From Lachnoclostridium phytofermentans (GTDB taxonomy: Bacteria > Bacillota > Clostridia > Lachnospirales > Lachnospiraceae): 17,766 nucleotides of DNA. The notes beneath the pieces were generated by a model, which had not been told where the DNA came from, searched no databases, and saw only the letters and a list, made by a program, of their open reading frames with translations. The translations under genes were made by a program, and so were the position numbers. Numbering within the stretch: position 1 is the first letter of the stretch; the number at the start of each line of letters is the position of its first letter. Positions 1 to 8,160 of this stretch are shown in pieces. The stretch spans positions 1-17,766 of the forward strand of contig DPVV01000578.1 in assembly GCA_003526525.1 (NCBI GenBank), in the 5' to 3' direction.

Positions 1-2
1 CT

Positions 3-665
3 TTACAGATTATATTAAAGCCTACCCTTGATGCTTATCCTATCTCCGATTTGTATCAGACATATGGAGCTGATTTTAAGTATCTTTTAAGTTTACAAAA
101 TAAGATACGCCTAAAGAAATATACAGAGGATTTGTTTTCCCGTTTGGAATCAGAGAAATATGATTCCACTTCTGTGAAACAACTTTTACGCCGTTTAGAA
201 ATTGATATGAAACTATTTCTTGAAAAATATCAAATCAATCTGTGTACCTTCTCCTTGGAGGGTGATACTTTTGACCATTTAAAAAAGATATTTTTCGATA
301 TGATTGATTGTATGTTTGAACAGCTTTCCAAGCCAGAAAATAAGTCTAGCCGTCCAGAAATAAAAAAAGTACTTATCTTTATTAGTACTCATATCGGAGA
401 TGAGATAACTTGTGAAAACATGGCAAGCTATATCAATATGAATAGCAATTATTTTAGCAGATTATTTAAAAATGAAATGGGTATCGGGTTTTCAGAATAT
501 CTTCTTAATAAGCGTATTCATATAGCTACGGAGTTATTAAAAAATTCTGACTGTCCGATTCATGAGATATCAAGAATCGTTGGCTTTGAAAGCCCTAGCT
601 ATTTCCATCGGGCTTATAAAAAGGTCACAGGAATTACCCCAGGAGATGCTAGAGAATATAAGTAA
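3..665 (+). CDS. AraC-family transcriptional regulator, 5' end cut by window edge
   Basis: The reading frame is open from base 3 through to a TAA at 663-665, with no stop between the window edge and the TTG at 51, so the gene almost certainly begins outside the window. The last ~100 residues form a typical AraC/XylS double helix-turn-helix: a first helix pair around MASYINMNSNYFSRLFK, then KRIHIATELLKN, and the second pair HEISRIVGFESPSYFHRAYKK followed by the family-typical TGITPGDAREYK ending. The ~100 residues before it are a helical linker with no motif I recognise. AraC domains of this kind are often the output half of YesN-type response regulators or sit behind a sugar-binding sensor domain. 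The part that would decide this lies outside the window, so the signal and targets are unknown. It faces the rubrerythrin gene and is followed by its own terminator. Confidence 0.85.
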   Translation, partial: LQIILKPTLDAYPISDLYQTYGADFKYLLSLQNKIRLKKYTEDLFSRLESEKYDSTSVKQLLRRLEIDMKLFLEKYQINLCTFSLEGDTFDHLKKIFFDMIDCMFEQLSKPENKSSRPEIKKVLIFISTHIGDEITCENMASYINMNSNYFSRLFKNEMGIGFSEYLLNKRIHIATELLKNSDCPIHEISRIVGFESPSYFHRAYKKVTGITPGDAREYK

Positions 666-708
666 TCAATCTCTATTTGAGAGTGAATTAGTATTTGTAA
701 CATAAAAT

Positions 709-756
709 GGTACCTTGAAATGGCTTTTACAGACCATATCAAAGTACCTTTTTTTT
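709..756 (+). terminator. Rho-independent terminator of the AraC-type gene
   Basis: Arms 709-723 and 734-748 pair over 13 of 15 positions around a 10-base loop, followed at once by eight T residues (749-756). It lies 44 bases after the regulator's stop codon. Read from the other strand the hairpin is followed only by a short T run, so it may weakly stop rubrerythrin transcripts too. Confidence 0.85.
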
Positions 757-823
757 GATTATTTTTAGTGAGCTATTTTACGACAGCTCCTTCAATAATC
801 CTAAAATCCTAATTTAACGATTC

Positions 824-1363
824 CTAATAGTTTTCAGCTTTTACCTGGTAATAAGCCTGTGGATGTGCACAAACTGGACAAAGCTGTGGAGCTTCCTTAC
901 CAATAATCACATGCCCACAATTTCTGCACTGCCAGATAGCATCTCCATCCTTTGAGAATACTAAACCTTTCTCAACATTCTCAAGAAGCTTTAGGTATCT
1001 TTCCTCATGTTCTTTCTCAATCTTTGCAACACCTTCAAATAAATCTGCGATGTGACCAAAGCCTTCTTCTCTTGCTTCCTTAGCAAAGCCTGCATACATA
1101 TCAGTCCACTCATAGTTCTCACCTGCTGCAGCATCTTTTAGATTCTGTGTAGTATCACCGATACCGTTATGTAATAACTTATACCATAACTTCGCATGCT
1201 CTTTCTCATTCTCCGCTGTCTCTAAGAATAGTGCAGCAATCTGTTCATATCCTTCTTTTTTTGCCTTACTTGCAAAATAAGTGTATTTGTTTCTTGCTTC
1301 GGATTCTCCTGCGAATGCAGCTTTTAAGTTTGCCTCTGTTTTTGTACCTTTTAAATTTGCCAT
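824..1363 (-). CDS. rbr: Rubrerythrin (non-haem di-iron peroxidase)
   Basis: 179 residues, the full family length. Residues 1-135 are a ferritin-like four-helix domain with the di-iron ligands recognisable as E20, E53-x-x-H56, E96/E99 and E116-x-x-H119. Residues 140-179 are a rubredoxin-like domain with an Fe(SCys)4 site made by C146-x2-C149 and C162-x2-C165. Rubrerythrins reduce hydrogen peroxide in the cytoplasm of anaerobes using electrons from NAD(P)H via rubredoxin-type carriers, so this is an oxidative stress defence gene. The ATG at 1363 is preceded by a good site (AAAGGA, about 8 bases away). It is a single-gene unit with its own promoter and an operator-like palindrome in its leader, and is separated from the fab/acc operon by that operon's terminator. 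A 5-bp hairpin without a T run lies after the stop; no strong terminator of its own was seen. Confidence 0.97.
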   Translation of the reverse strand: MANLKGTKTEANLKAAFAGESEARNKYTYFASKAKKEGYEQIAALFLETAENEKEHAKLWYKLLHNGIGDTTQNLKDAAAGENYEWTDMYAGFAKEAREEGFGHIADLFEGVAKIEKEHEERYLKLLENVEKGLVFSKDGDAIWQCRNCGHVIIGKEAPQLCPVCAHPQAYYQVKAENY

Positions 1364-1395
1364 AATATTACCATCCTTTCTATCTTATTAATATA

Positions 1396-1410
1396 TAATG
1401 AGAATCATTA
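1396..1410 (-). promoter_or_regulatory. Fur/PerR-type operator in the rubrerythrin leader
   Basis: The 15-base 7-1-7 inverted repeat TAATGAG-A-ATCATTA matches the core of the classical Fur box (TAATGATAATCATTA) at 14 of 15 positions. It sits about 18 bases downstream of the -10 element, over the start of the transcript, where a bound repressor would block initiation or clearance. PerR is the family member known to control rubrerythrins in clostridia, so a PerR site is the best guess; Fur or another paralogue cannot be excluded by sequence. Confidence 0.7.
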
Positions 1411-1427
1411 TTAAATTCCTACTTTTT

Positions 1428-1456
1428 ATTCTAACTTATAAAAATTAGTATGTCAA
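1428..1456 (-). promoter_or_regulatory. Sigma-A promoter of the rubrerythrin gene
   Basis: On the - strand a perfect -35 TTGACA (1451-1456) is followed after exactly 17 bases by TAGAAT (1428-1433), one mismatch from TATAAT. The start codon lies 64 bases further on and the Fur/PerR-like palindrome lies between. Confidence 0.85.
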
Positions 1457-1460
1457 TGGT

Positions 1461-1605
1461 AGATACTAATCATAAAATTCCTTATGGTAGATCCTTATTA
1501 TATGAAAGTTACTCATTATAGAAATCCTTAGGAAAGATACTCATTATAGAAATCCTTATATTAGATACTCATAGATACTCATAGATACTCATTATAGAAA
1601 TCCTT
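1461..1605. repeat. Degenerate tandem repeat upstream of the rubrerythrin promoter
   Basis: A 19-base core, ACTCATTATAGAAATCCTT, occurs three times (1511-1529, 1538-1556, 1586-1604). The last copy is preceded by the 10-base unit AGATACTCAT at 1563, 1573 and 1583 (three in tandem, the third overlapping the core). A more diverged version with AGATACTAAT and ending in CCTTA fills 1461-1484. The array starts five bases upstream of the rubrerythrin -35 box and ends about nine bases before the acc terminator. This is the main content of the 345-base stretch between accA and rubrerythrin. No open reading frame or RNA gene was seen in it. Confidence 0.8.
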
Positions 1606-1613
1606 TTCGTGAG

Positions 1614-1669
1614 CAAAAAAATAAATAGGTTGTTATCATTAGACGAATCATAATGATAGGAACCTATTT
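1614..1669 (-). terminator. Rho-independent terminator of the fab/acc operon
   Basis: Arms 1623-1641 and 1651-1669 form a stem of about 19 bp (one mismatch and one G-U pair) around a 9-base loop. In the - direction it is followed by TATTTTTTT. It lies 40 bases after the accA stop codon and marks the end of the operon. Confidence 0.92.
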
Positions 1670-1708
1670 ACCTATAGCAAAATTTTGTTCTTTGCAGATT
1701 ATCAAAGA

Positions 1709-2608
1709 TTAATATTTACGGAATCTTTGGTAACGGGTTTCTACAAGAGTTTCCCCTTTATCCGAGTAACGTTTTATGAATTCTAAGATACCTTGTTTTA
1801 AAGACCAAGCAACATGCTCCATGTTACCCGTGTTTAAAGAAACTTTAATTTCGTTATCCTCATCCTTTTCCTCTAAATCAGTAATAAATTCAGAAACCGG
1901 TTCAGATTCATCACCCAAAAGTAACATCGCTTCTTTCTCTGTTTCTTCTATCGATAATTCAGGGAATACCTGATCAATAATCTTTAATTCTAATAAATCA
2001 TCTGCTGTTATTTTCATTATAGCTGCAGCTTCATCCGCTCTCTTACTATCCTTCCACAATATAGAAGCAAATCCTTCTGGAGATAGAATAGAATACGTTG
2101 CATTTTCTAGCATCCAAACCTCATCTGCAACAGCAAGTGCTAGAGCTCCACCACTTCCGCCTTCCCCTATTACTATGGAGAGGATTGGAGTCTTTAAGGA
2201 AGACATCTCATATAGATTCTTCGCAATGGCTTCTCCTTGCCCTCGCATCTCTGCCTCAATACCACAAAATGCTCCAGGGGTATCAACAAAGCATATGACA
2301 GGACGATGGAATTTTTCTGCCTGCTTCATTAGACGAAGTGCCTTACGATATCCTTCTGGGTTTGGCATACCAAAATTACGTTTCATGTTTTGCTTGATAT
2401 TACGACCCTTTTGCTGCCCAATCACAGTAACCGGTATCCCGTCAATCATCGCAATCCCACCGACAATTGCACCATCATCTCTGCAATAGCGGTCACCATG
2501 CAACTCTAAAAAACGATCAAAAATATGACTCATATAATCTATACTTGTTGGACGTTCCGTTCCTCTTGCAATCTTCACCCGTTCCCAAGCAGATATTTTA
2601 TTCTCCAT
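1709..2608 (-). CDS. accA: Acetyl-CoA carboxylase carboxyltransferase subunit alpha
   Basis: 299 residues. AccA pairs with AccD to form the carboxyltransferase that moves the carboxyl group from biotin on AccB to acetyl-CoA, making malonyl-CoA for fatty acid synthesis in the cytoplasm. The crotonase-like fold is visible: LHGDR (36-40), GQQKGRN (64-70), the oxyanion-hole region [17 protein letters not shown] (148-164) and the [15 protein letters not shown] block (173-187), all strongly family-like. The ATG has a good GAGGTGAG site 3-10 bases upstream. It is the last gene of the operon, 30 bases after accD, and is followed by a strong terminator. The C-terminal part, around residues 226-260, carries an extra acidic stretch ([10 protein letters not shown]) compared with the usual tail, which then ends in the ordinary RYQRFRK-type motif. 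Identity is secure; the effect of the insert is unknown. Confidence 0.97.
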   Translation of the reverse strand: MENKISAWERVKIARGTERPTSIDYMSHIFDRFLELHGDRYCRDDGAIVGGIAMIDGIPVTVIGQQKGRNIKQNMKRNFGMPNPEGYRKALRLMKQAEKFHRPVICFVDTPGAFCGIEAEMRGQGEAIAKNLYEMSSLKTPILSIVIGEGGSGGALALAVADEVWMLENATYSILSPEGFASILWKDSKRADEAAAIMKITADDLLELKIIDQVFPELSIEETEKEAMLLLGDESEPVSEFITDLEEKDEDNEIKVSLNTGNMEHVAWSLKQGILEFIKRYSDKGETLVETRYQRFRKY

Positions 2609-2638
2609 AACTCACCTCATTTTTACGCACTAGTCTTA

Positions 2639-3565
2639 TTAGAACTCATTTAGTTCTGACGTCTCTACTTGTTCTTCCTCTTCATAGAGAGATTCATTAC
2701 TAGGGTTCATACTTGTTTTTATTAAGAAAGATAACACTTGTTTTAAACGGCTGCGTTTTACAATTTTATCGACAAATCCATGCTCTAATAAAAACTCTGC
2801 ACGTTGAAATCCTTCTGGTAACTTCTGACCGATGGTCTGCTCAATAACACGTGGACCTGCAAATCCAATTAATGCTCCAGGCTCTGCAAGAATTACATCG
2901 CCAAGCATCGCAAAACTTGCAACGACACCACCAGTGGTTGGATCTGTAAGAATCGGAATATAAATTAATCCGGCATCCGAATGACGTTTTAGGGCTGCAC
3001 TTGTTTTTGCCATCTGCATAAGAGAAATTATCCCCTCCTGCATTCTAGCTCCGCCTGAACAGCAAAATAGTATCAACGGCTGACGATTTTCTGTTGCATT
3101 TTCTATTAGCCTTGTGATTTTCTCACCGACTACACCACCCATACTTCCCATTAAGAAAGTTGAAGCCATCGCTCCGATTGAAACACTTGCACCACAGATT
3201 TTACCTTCACCTGTAATTACTGCTTCATCAAGATTATTGACAGACTTCATGTGAGAAAGTTTAGCTTCATAACCTGGGAAATCAAGTGGATTACTAATTG
3301 GTAAATCCACATCAAACTCTATAAAGCTTCCTTTATCCAGAACCATATTAAGCCTTGTTTTGGGAGCGATTCGAAAGTAATTATTGCAGTTTGGACAGAT
3401 ATAGTAATTTGCTATAATATCCTCTGTATAGATAATTTCACCACATTTCTCACATTTTTGAAATAATCCATCTGGAACCTGTGGTTCATTCATCATATTT
3501 TTAACTTTCTCATTTCTTCTGGTTTCTTTCTCCGATGCGTTTCCAGTTTTCTTAAACATTCCCAT
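2639..3565 (-). CDS. accD: Acetyl-CoA carboxylase carboxyltransferase subunit beta
   Basis: 308 residues. Partner of AccA in the carboxyltransferase half reaction. The N-terminal zinc ribbon is intact, with C38-x2-C41 and C57-x2-C60; this finger is known in E. coli AccD to bind nucleic acid as well as help the enzyme. The catalytic domain shows SGGARMQEG (170-178) and the conserved [16 protein letters not shown] and [12 protein letters not shown] blocks. The first ATG (3565) has GAGG five bases upstream; a second ATG two codons later is possible but less well spaced. The 58 bases directly before the start match the bases before fabZ (see the leader repeat). Downstream accA follows after 30 bases, so both carboxyltransferase subunits are made from one message. 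Confidence 0.97.
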   Translation of the reverse strand: MGMFKKTGNASEKETRRNEKVKNMMNEPQVPDGLFQKCEKCGEIIYTEDIIANYYICPNCNNYFRIAPKTRLNMVLDKGSFIEFDVDLPISNPLDFPGYEAKLSHMKSVNNLDEAVITGEGKICGASVSIGAMASTFLMGSMGGVVGEKITRLIENATENRQPLILFCCSGGARMQEGIISLMQMAKTSAALKRHSDAGLIYIPILTDPTTGGVVASFAMLGDVILAEPGALIGFAGPRVIEQTIGQKLPEGFQRAEFLLEHGFVDKIVKRSRLKQVLSFLIKTSMNPSNESLYEEEEQVETSELNEF

Positions 3566-3623
3566 TGTAACCTCTATTCTGGCGTTTTAGCGCCTTCACA
3601 TAACGGTCGCAACTTTGTGCGCC
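3566..3623 (-). repeat. 58-base leader repeat, accD copy
   Basis: These 58 bases end immediately before the accD start codon and align without gaps to 5503-5560 before fabZ, with 44 of 58 positions identical. In the message direction the element runs from GGCGCACAAAGTTGC to AGAATAGAGG (the ribosome binding site) and holds a small hairpin GGCG-CTAAAA-CGCC (3581-3594) about ten bases upstream of GAGG. Confidence 0.8.
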
Positions 3624-3645
3624 ATAAACTAACCCCATTGCAGTA

Positions 3646-4992
3646 TTATTCTCTATTAAGAAAATATTCTACAAAATCGGTTGTTATATTTCCTGTTTGA
3701 AATTGTTTATTCTGTATTAACTGATAAAGAAAATCTGTATTGGTTTCAATACCATCAATAATTAATTCGCCCAGGACACCCCGCATCTTAGCGATAGCTT
3801 CCTCTCTGGTTTTATCATGCACCATCACTTTTGCTATCAAAGAATCATAGTATCTCGGAATGGTATATCCTTCATATAACATCGTATCGATGCGAACACC
3901 AAAGCCTCCTGGCATATGAAATTCTGTCACAGTACCAGGAGACGGTAAGAACCCTCGTTCAGGACACTCTGCATTTATTCTGCATTCGATTGCATGCCCC
4001 TCAATCCTAATATCCTCTTGTGTAAAGCTTAACGGCTCTCCTGCTGCAATTTTAATTTGTTCCTTTATCAAATCAATTCCGGTAACAAGCTCTGTAATTC
4101 CATGCTCAACCTGAATTCTTGTATTCATCTCAATAAAATAATAACGATTTTTATCATCTAACAAAAACTCAATTGTTCCTGCGTTCGTATAATTCGCTGC
4201 TTTTGCTGCTCTAACTGCTATCTCTCCCATTTCTTTACGTAGAGTTTCACTAAGAGCAACAGACGGTGCTTCTTCTATCATTTTTTGATGTCTTCTTTGG
4301 ATAGAACAATCACGTTCACCAAGATGTACTACATTGCCGAACTGATCAGCAAGTATCTGAAATTCAATATGTCTCGCTCCAGAAATGTATCTCTCCAGAT
4401 ACATCGTATCGTCTCCAAAACCATTTTTCGCCTCTTGTCTAGCAGTTTCAAACAGATTATCAAATTCCTCTTCTGAGTGTACAATACGCATGCCACGACC
4501 GCCACCACCTGCGCTTGCTTTGATCATAATCGGATAACCGATTTCTTTTGCAAGAGCTTTCGCCCTCTTAATCTCGTGAAGTGGTTCTTTGGTTCCTGGT
4601 ACTACTGGAACATTGGCCTCCATCATGGTGTTTCTTGCACATGCCTTATCTCCCATACGATCAATTACATCTTTATTTGGTCCGATAAATGCAATATTAC
4701 ATTTTTCACAAAGTTGTGCGAACTTACTATTTTCTGATAAAAATCCGAAGCCTGGATGAATTGCCTCCGCCCCAGATGCTAGCGTTGCACTTAAGATTCG
4801 TTCCATCTTTAAGTAACTATCTTTCGCATATGCTGGACCGATGCATACAGCTTCATCTGCTAATTGGGCATGTAGTGCTTGCTCATCTGCTGTAGAATAT
4901 ATCGCAACAGTTTGAATTCCCATCTCTCTACAGGCACGGATAATTCGTACTGCTATTTCACCACGATTGGCTACTAAAATCTTCTTAAACAT
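3646..4992 (-). CDS. accC: Acetyl-CoA carboxylase, biotin carboxylase subunit
   Basis: 448 residues from the chosen start. AccC uses ATP and bicarbonate to carboxylate the biotin on AccB. The ATG-grasp-type ATP-binding fold is complete: MFKKILVANRGEIAVRI at the start, K116, K158 with the glycine-rich loop GGGGRG (162-167), MIEEAPS (238-244) and EMNTRIQVEH (288-297) with R292 and E296, numbering that agrees with E. coli AccC. The frame stays open upstream to an ATG at 5040, but the sixteen extra residues (beginning MCYCPNL) are not family-like. The ATG at 4992 gives the standard N terminus and has a GGGGG stretch about six bases upstream. One small oddity is EHGITE, where EHPVTE is usual. It follows fabZ after 84 bases that contain a hairpin. 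Confidence 0.96.
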   Translation of the reverse strand: MFKKILVANRGEIAVRIIRACREMGIQTVAIYSTADEQALHAQLADEAVCIGPAYAKDSYLKMERILSATLASGAEAIHPGFGFLSENSKFAQLCEKCNIAFIGPNKDVIDRMGDKACARNTMMEANVPVVPGTKEPLHEIKRAKALAKEIGYPIMIKASAGGGGRGMRIVHSEEEFDNLFETARQEAKNGFGDDTMYLERYISGARHIEFQILADQFGNVVHLGERDCSIQRRHQKMIEEAPSVALSETLRKEMGEIAVRAAKAANYTNAGTIEFLLDDKNRYYFIEMNTRIQVEHGITELVTGIDLIKEQIKIAAGEPLSFTQEDIRIEGHAIECRINAECPERGFLPSPGTVTEFHMPGGFGVRIDTMLYEGYTIPRYYDSLIAKVMVHDKTREEAIAKMRGVLGELIIDGIETNTDFLYQLIQNKQFQTGNITTDFVEYFLNRE

Positions 4993-5048
4993 AAGAACCC
5001 CCATTCCATTGATACCCCGCAAATTTGGGCAATAGCACAATATTTGCC

Positions 5049-5073
5049 AAGTGAATCGCTTATTAATTCACTT
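5049..5073 (-). repeat. Hairpin in the fabZ-accC junction
   Basis: A perfect 8-bp inverted repeat (AAGTGAAT at 5049-5056, ATTCACTT at 5066-5073) with a 9-base loop starts three bases after the fabZ stop codon. No T run follows, so it is not a normal terminator; it may stabilise or punctuate the message. Confidence 0.6.
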
Positions 5074-5076
5074 TTC

Positions 5077-5502
5077 TTAACGTATTACAAACGTTAATTC
5101 TGCCTCAGCAAAAACCTTTTCCTCATCGTATGCTTTTGCGGTAGCTACACCGATTGGTCCTTTTTGCTTTAGTAAAGAAACCTCTAATGTTAACACGTCA
5201 CCAGGTGTTACCATGTTACGAAATCTCGCCTTATCAATTCCTCCAAAGAACGGAACTTTACCTTTATTTTCTTCTAAGGATAGCATAACCACGGAACCCA
5301 CCTGGGCTAATGCTTCTATAATTAAGACTCCTGGCATCACCGGATTTCCTGGATAATGTCCTGTAAAAAATGGCTCATTAAAAGTTACACACTTTCTTCC
5401 GATAGCACGAATCCCTGGAACTAATTCTAAGATTCTATCTACCAATAAAAATGGGCTGCGGTGTGGAATTATATCCATAATTTCTTTACTATTTAATACC
5501 AT
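5077..5502 (-). CDS. fabZ: 3-hydroxyacyl-ACP dehydratase FabZ
   Basis: 141 residues, normal length. Removes water from (3R)-hydroxyacyl-ACP to give trans-2-enoyl-ACP, the third step of each elongation cycle. It has a hot-dog fold, with IPHRSPFLLVDRI at residues 12-24 and the active-site segment GHYPGNPVMPGVLIIEALAQ. H49 and E63 fill the catalytic histidine and glutamate positions. The ATG is preceded by GAGG. The preceding 58 bases form the leader shared with accD. It lies between accB and accC, the common clostridial order. Confidence 0.97.
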   Translation of the reverse strand: MVLNSKEIMDIIPHRSPFLLVDRILELVPGIRAIGRKCVTFNEPFFTGHYPGNPVMPGVLIIEALAQVGSVVMLSLEENKGKVPFFGGIDKARFRNMVTPGDVLTLEVSLLKQKGPIGVATAKAYDEEKVFAEAELTFVIR

Positions 5503-5560
5503 AATAACCTCTATTCTGGCGCATTAGCGTCAATTCTTATCGTTAGCAACTTTGTACGCC
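5503..5560 (-). repeat. 58-base leader repeat, fabZ copy
   Basis: Second copy of the element described before accD, again ending at the base next to the start codon. The hairpin region here is GACGC-TAAT-GCGCC, so the loop and part of the stem differ from the accD copy, while the outer sequence ACAAAGTTGC and the AGAATAGAGG ribosome binding segment are kept. The 81 bases from here back to the accB stop hold no gene. Confidence 0.8.
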
Positions 5561-5641
5561 AGTACAAATTACTTAACATCCATTGCAACTAGTAAAAGCA
5601 CGCTCTGCGAACTTTTCATAAACATTTTCTTGTTAATTTTT

Positions 5642-6073
5642 CTATAGTGGGCGGATACGAACTAGTTTCTGATCAAATCCAACCATCTCCTGATTTTTCA
5701 CTAAGATTTCTTCCACAAAACCATCATATGGAGACTCAATTTCATTCATTAGCTTCATAGCCTCAACGATACCAACAACTTGACCTTTCATCACTTTATC
5801 TCCAACATGAATGAATGGTTCTTCCCCTTCTCCCTTCGCACAGTAAAAGGTGCCAACCATCGGACAAGTAATGATGTTACATGGTACTGTATCTTTTAAA
5901 ATGCAATCTTGTTCGCTGATTGCATTAGCTGCCTCTACCTTAGTAGCATCCGTTATCAGTAGTTCGTGATTTAATTCAAAAGAAAGCTTTGTCTCTCCCT
6001 CTTCATAAGTAAAAGAAGTTAGCTTCGAAGAGGAAACTGCCTCAATTAATGCAATAATATCTTTAATTTCCAT
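5642..6073 (-). CDS. accB: Biotin carboxyl carrier protein of acetyl-CoA carboxylase
   Basis: 143 residues. AccB carries the biotin that shuttles CO2 between AccC and the AccA/AccD transferase. Residues 1-60 are the usual variable N-terminal part and linker. Residues 68-143 are the biotinyl domain, beginning CPMVGTFY and containing the biotinylation motif EAMKLMNE with K107 as the modified lysine. An insertion after CPMVGTFY (AKGEGEEPFI) corresponds to the 'thumb' typical of AccB rather than other lipoyl or biotinyl domains. The start codon is preceded by GAGG within the sequence AGAATTGAGG, nearly the same as that before fabZ and accD. It lies 35 bases after fabF. Confidence 0.97.
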   Translation of the reverse strand: MEIKDIIALIEAVSSSKLTSFTYEEGETKLSFELNHELLITDATKVEAANAISEQDCILKDTVPCNIITCPMVGTFYCAKGEGEEPFIHVGDKVMKGQVVGIVEAMKLMNEIESPYDGFVEEILVKNQEMVGFDQKLVRIRPL

Positions 6074-6088
6074 AAGATCCTCAATTCT

Positions 6089-6102
6089 GGCGATTGATCG
6101 CC
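6089..6102 (-). repeat. Hairpin before accB (short form of the fabZ/accD leader)
   Basis: GGCGA-TTGA-TCGCC forms a perfect 5-bp stem between the fabF stop codon and the accB ribosome binding site. Like the fabZ and accD leaders it is followed, in message direction, by AGAATTGAGG. Only the ~30 bases nearest the start codon resemble the other two copies. Confidence 0.65.
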
Positions 6103-6108
6103 GATTTC

Positions 6109-7344
6109 TTATTCTACATATTTTTTTACTAGAAGAGTTCCATTGTGTCCACCAAATCCTAGAGAATTGCTAATTGCCACATTTACCTTTTTGTCCGTTC
6201 TTGCTTCCTTCGTATAATCCAAATCAAGCTCTTCATCTGGTACGCTATAACCAACTGTCGCATGAATAAAATCTTCCTGTACAGATTTCACGCATACAAT
6301 AAATTCAACAGCACCAGCAGCACCTAACAAATGGCCTGTCATTGATTTCGTAGAATTTACATTAAGGTGATAAGCATGCTCTCCAAAAGCCGCTTTAATT
6401 GATTTTGTCTCGAATAAATCATTGTGATGTGTACTTGTTCCGTGCGCATTAATGTAATCAACGTCTTCTGGTTTTAAGCCAGCTTCTTTCACCGCAAGGA
6501 GCATGGCTCTCATTGCGCCTTCTCCATCTTCAGAAGGTGAGGTAATATGAAAAGCATCTGCTGTTGCTCCATATCCAGCTACCTCTGCTAAGATATTAGC
6601 TCCTCTTGCTTTAGCATGCTCTAAGGACTCAATTACAACTACACCAGCTCCCTCTCCCATAATAAAGCCGCTACGTTCTTTATCAAAAGGAATGGAGGCT
6701 CTCTTTGGATCTTCCGATGAACTTAATGCTGTTAGTGCTCCAAATCCTGCGATACCAAGCTTTGAAATCGCTGCTTCCGTACCACCACAAACCATAACAT
6801 CTGCATCGCCACATTGAATCGCACGGTATGCTTCTCCAATGGAATGAGTTCCTGTCGCACATGCAGTTACTACGTTAATACATTTTCCCTTTAGTCCGAA
6901 ATTAATAGATACATTTCCTGCTGCCATATTACTTATCATTAGTGGAACAAATAATGGATTGGTTCTCTTAGGGCCGTTATTTAAAACTTTCTCGTATTCC
7001 TTTTCGATAATCACTAGGTCACCAATACCGGAACCAACAGACACACCAATTCTTGTTCTATCTTCGTTCTCTAAATCAAGACCGCTAGATTCAATTGCTT
7101 CCTTTGTTGCAGCGACTGCATATTGACAGAACTTTTCCATACGTCTTGCTGACTTCCCATCCATATAGTCCGCTGCATTAAAATTTTTTACCTCTGCTGC
7201 TAACTTTGCACGATAATCAGTTGTATCGAAATAAGTAATCGGTCCAAAACCTGTTGTTCCTTCTTTAATATTACTCCAAAAATCTTCCACATTATTTCCG
7301 ATTGGAGTAATCACTCCCATTCCTGTAACTACTACTCTTTTCAT
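6109..7344 (-). CDS. fabF: 3-oxoacyl-ACP synthase II (FabF)
   Basis: 411 residues from the chosen start. Condenses malonyl-ACP with a growing acyl-ACP, the chain-lengthening step. The thiolase fold starts MKRVVVTGMGVITPIG. The active site is complete: nucleophile C162 in TACATGTHS, H301 in NAHGTSTHHND, K333 and H338 in KSMTGHLLGAAG. The two-histidine pattern is that of FabF/FabB, not FabH. The frame can start four codons earlier (ATG at 7356), but that ATG has a purine-rich site only one base away and lengthens the usual N terminus; the choice is not certain. It is the only condensing enzyme in the window, so initiation (FabH) must be encoded elsewhere. Confidence 0.96.
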   Translation of the reverse strand: MKRVVVTGMGVITPIGNNVEDFWSNIKEGTTGFGPITYFDTTDYRAKLAAEVKNFNAADYMDGKSARRMEKFCQYAVAATKEAIESSGLDLENEDRTRIGVSVGSGIGDLVIIEKEYEKVLNNGPKRTNPLFVPLMISNMAAGNVSINFGLKGKCINVVTACATGTHSIGEAYRAIQCGDADVMVCGGTEAAISKLGIAGFGALTALSSSEDPKRASIPFDKERSGFIMGEGAGVVVIESLEHAKARGANILAEVAGYGATADAFHITSPSEDGEGAMRAMLLAVKEAGLKPEDVDYINAHGTSTHHNDLFETKSIKAAFGEHAYHLNVNSTKSMTGHLLGAAGAVEFIVCVKSVQEDFIHATVGYSVPDEELDLDYTKEARTDKKVNVAISNSLGFGGHNGTLLVKKYVE

Positions 7345-7395
7345 ATTAATAACCATGCCTTTCCATAGCCTGCAAACTTAAGGTACAGGCACAAA

Positions 7396-8136
7396 TTACA
7401 TTCCCATTCCACCATCAACTTGTATTACTTGCCCCGTAATATAAGCTGCTTTATCCGATGCTAAAAATGCTACTGTCTCTGCTATATGAGCGACATCACC
7501 AAACTTCTTAAGAGGTATTTGTGTAAGTACCATCTCTTTCGCATTCTCTGGTAAAACATCGGTCATCTCCGTTTGTATAAACCCTGGTGCTACTGCATTC
7601 ACGGTAATCCCACGAGAACCTAATTCCCTGGCAGCTGACTTTGTCATTCCTATCACACCAGCTTTGGATGCACAATAATTTATCTGTCCTATATTTCCAA
7701 TCACACCAACAACAGATGAGATATTGATAATCCTTCCGCTTCTTTGCTTAAGCATCGGACGAGTCACTTGTTTAATACAGTGAAAACAACCTTTTAAGTT
7801 CGTATCAATAACTGCATCAAATTCTTCTTCCGACATTTTCATAATAAGGTTATCCCTTGTAATACCAGCGTTATTTACTAAGATATCCACTTGTTTAAAT
7901 TCTGCTAATATATCAGCAAACATGACTTCTGTAGCTTTTGCATCCGAAACATCTGCCTGATAAGCGACTGCTCTTCCGCCTTCGCTTATAATCTTTTGTA
8001 CTACTTCTTCGGCACGTTCCTTGGAACCACAATAATTAACTATAACCGTTGCTCCATAGCTAGCAAGTGTCAATGCGACCTGGCGTCCAATTCCTCGGCT
8101 TCCTCCAGTCACCACAGCAACTTTATTCTCTAACAT
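7396..8136 (-). CDS. fabG: 3-oxoacyl-ACP reductase FabG
   Basis: 246 residues, the normal length. A short-chain dehydrogenase that uses NADPH to reduce 3-ketoacyl-ACP, the second step of the cycle. The cofactor loop is TGGSRGIG (10-17) and NNAG lies at 88-91. The catalytic triad is S141, Y154 and K158 in the segments ISSVVG and INYCASKAG. It ends in the family-typical [12 protein letters not shown]. The ATG has GGAGG six bases upstream. Context in the fab operon makes FabG much more likely than another dehydrogenase. A long 239-base gap with several hairpins separates it from fabD. Confidence 0.97.
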   Translation of the reverse strand: MLENKVAVVTGGSRGIGRQVALTLASYGATVIVNYCGSKERAEEVVQKIISEGGRAVAYQADVSDAKATEVMFADILAEFKQVDILVNNAGITRDNLIMKMSEEEFDAVIDTNLKGCFHCIKQVTRPMLKQRSGRIINISSVVGVIGNIGQINYCASKAGVIGMTKSAARELGSRGITVNAVAPGFIQTEMTDVLPENAKEMVLTQIPLKKFGDVAHIAETVAFLASDKAAYITGQVIQVDGGMGM

Positions 8137-8160
8137 ATTATTCCTCCATTTAAGTGTGTA

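Noticed and set aside
1461..1605. Possible CRISPR array
   Set aside because: The units are short, overlapping and directly tandem, without constant-length unique spacers, and no cas gene is nearby.
2175..2489. Open frame of 104 codons on the + strand
   Set aside because: It lies wholly inside accA on the opposite strand, resembles no family I know and has no promoter; it is a shadow of the real gene. The same applies to the other short frames inside accC, the hydrolase gene, the HD-GYP gene and orfB.
4993..5040. N-terminal extension of AccC
   Set aside because: The extra sixteen residues are not found in the family, and the downstream ATG has the better ribosome binding site and the standard N terminus.
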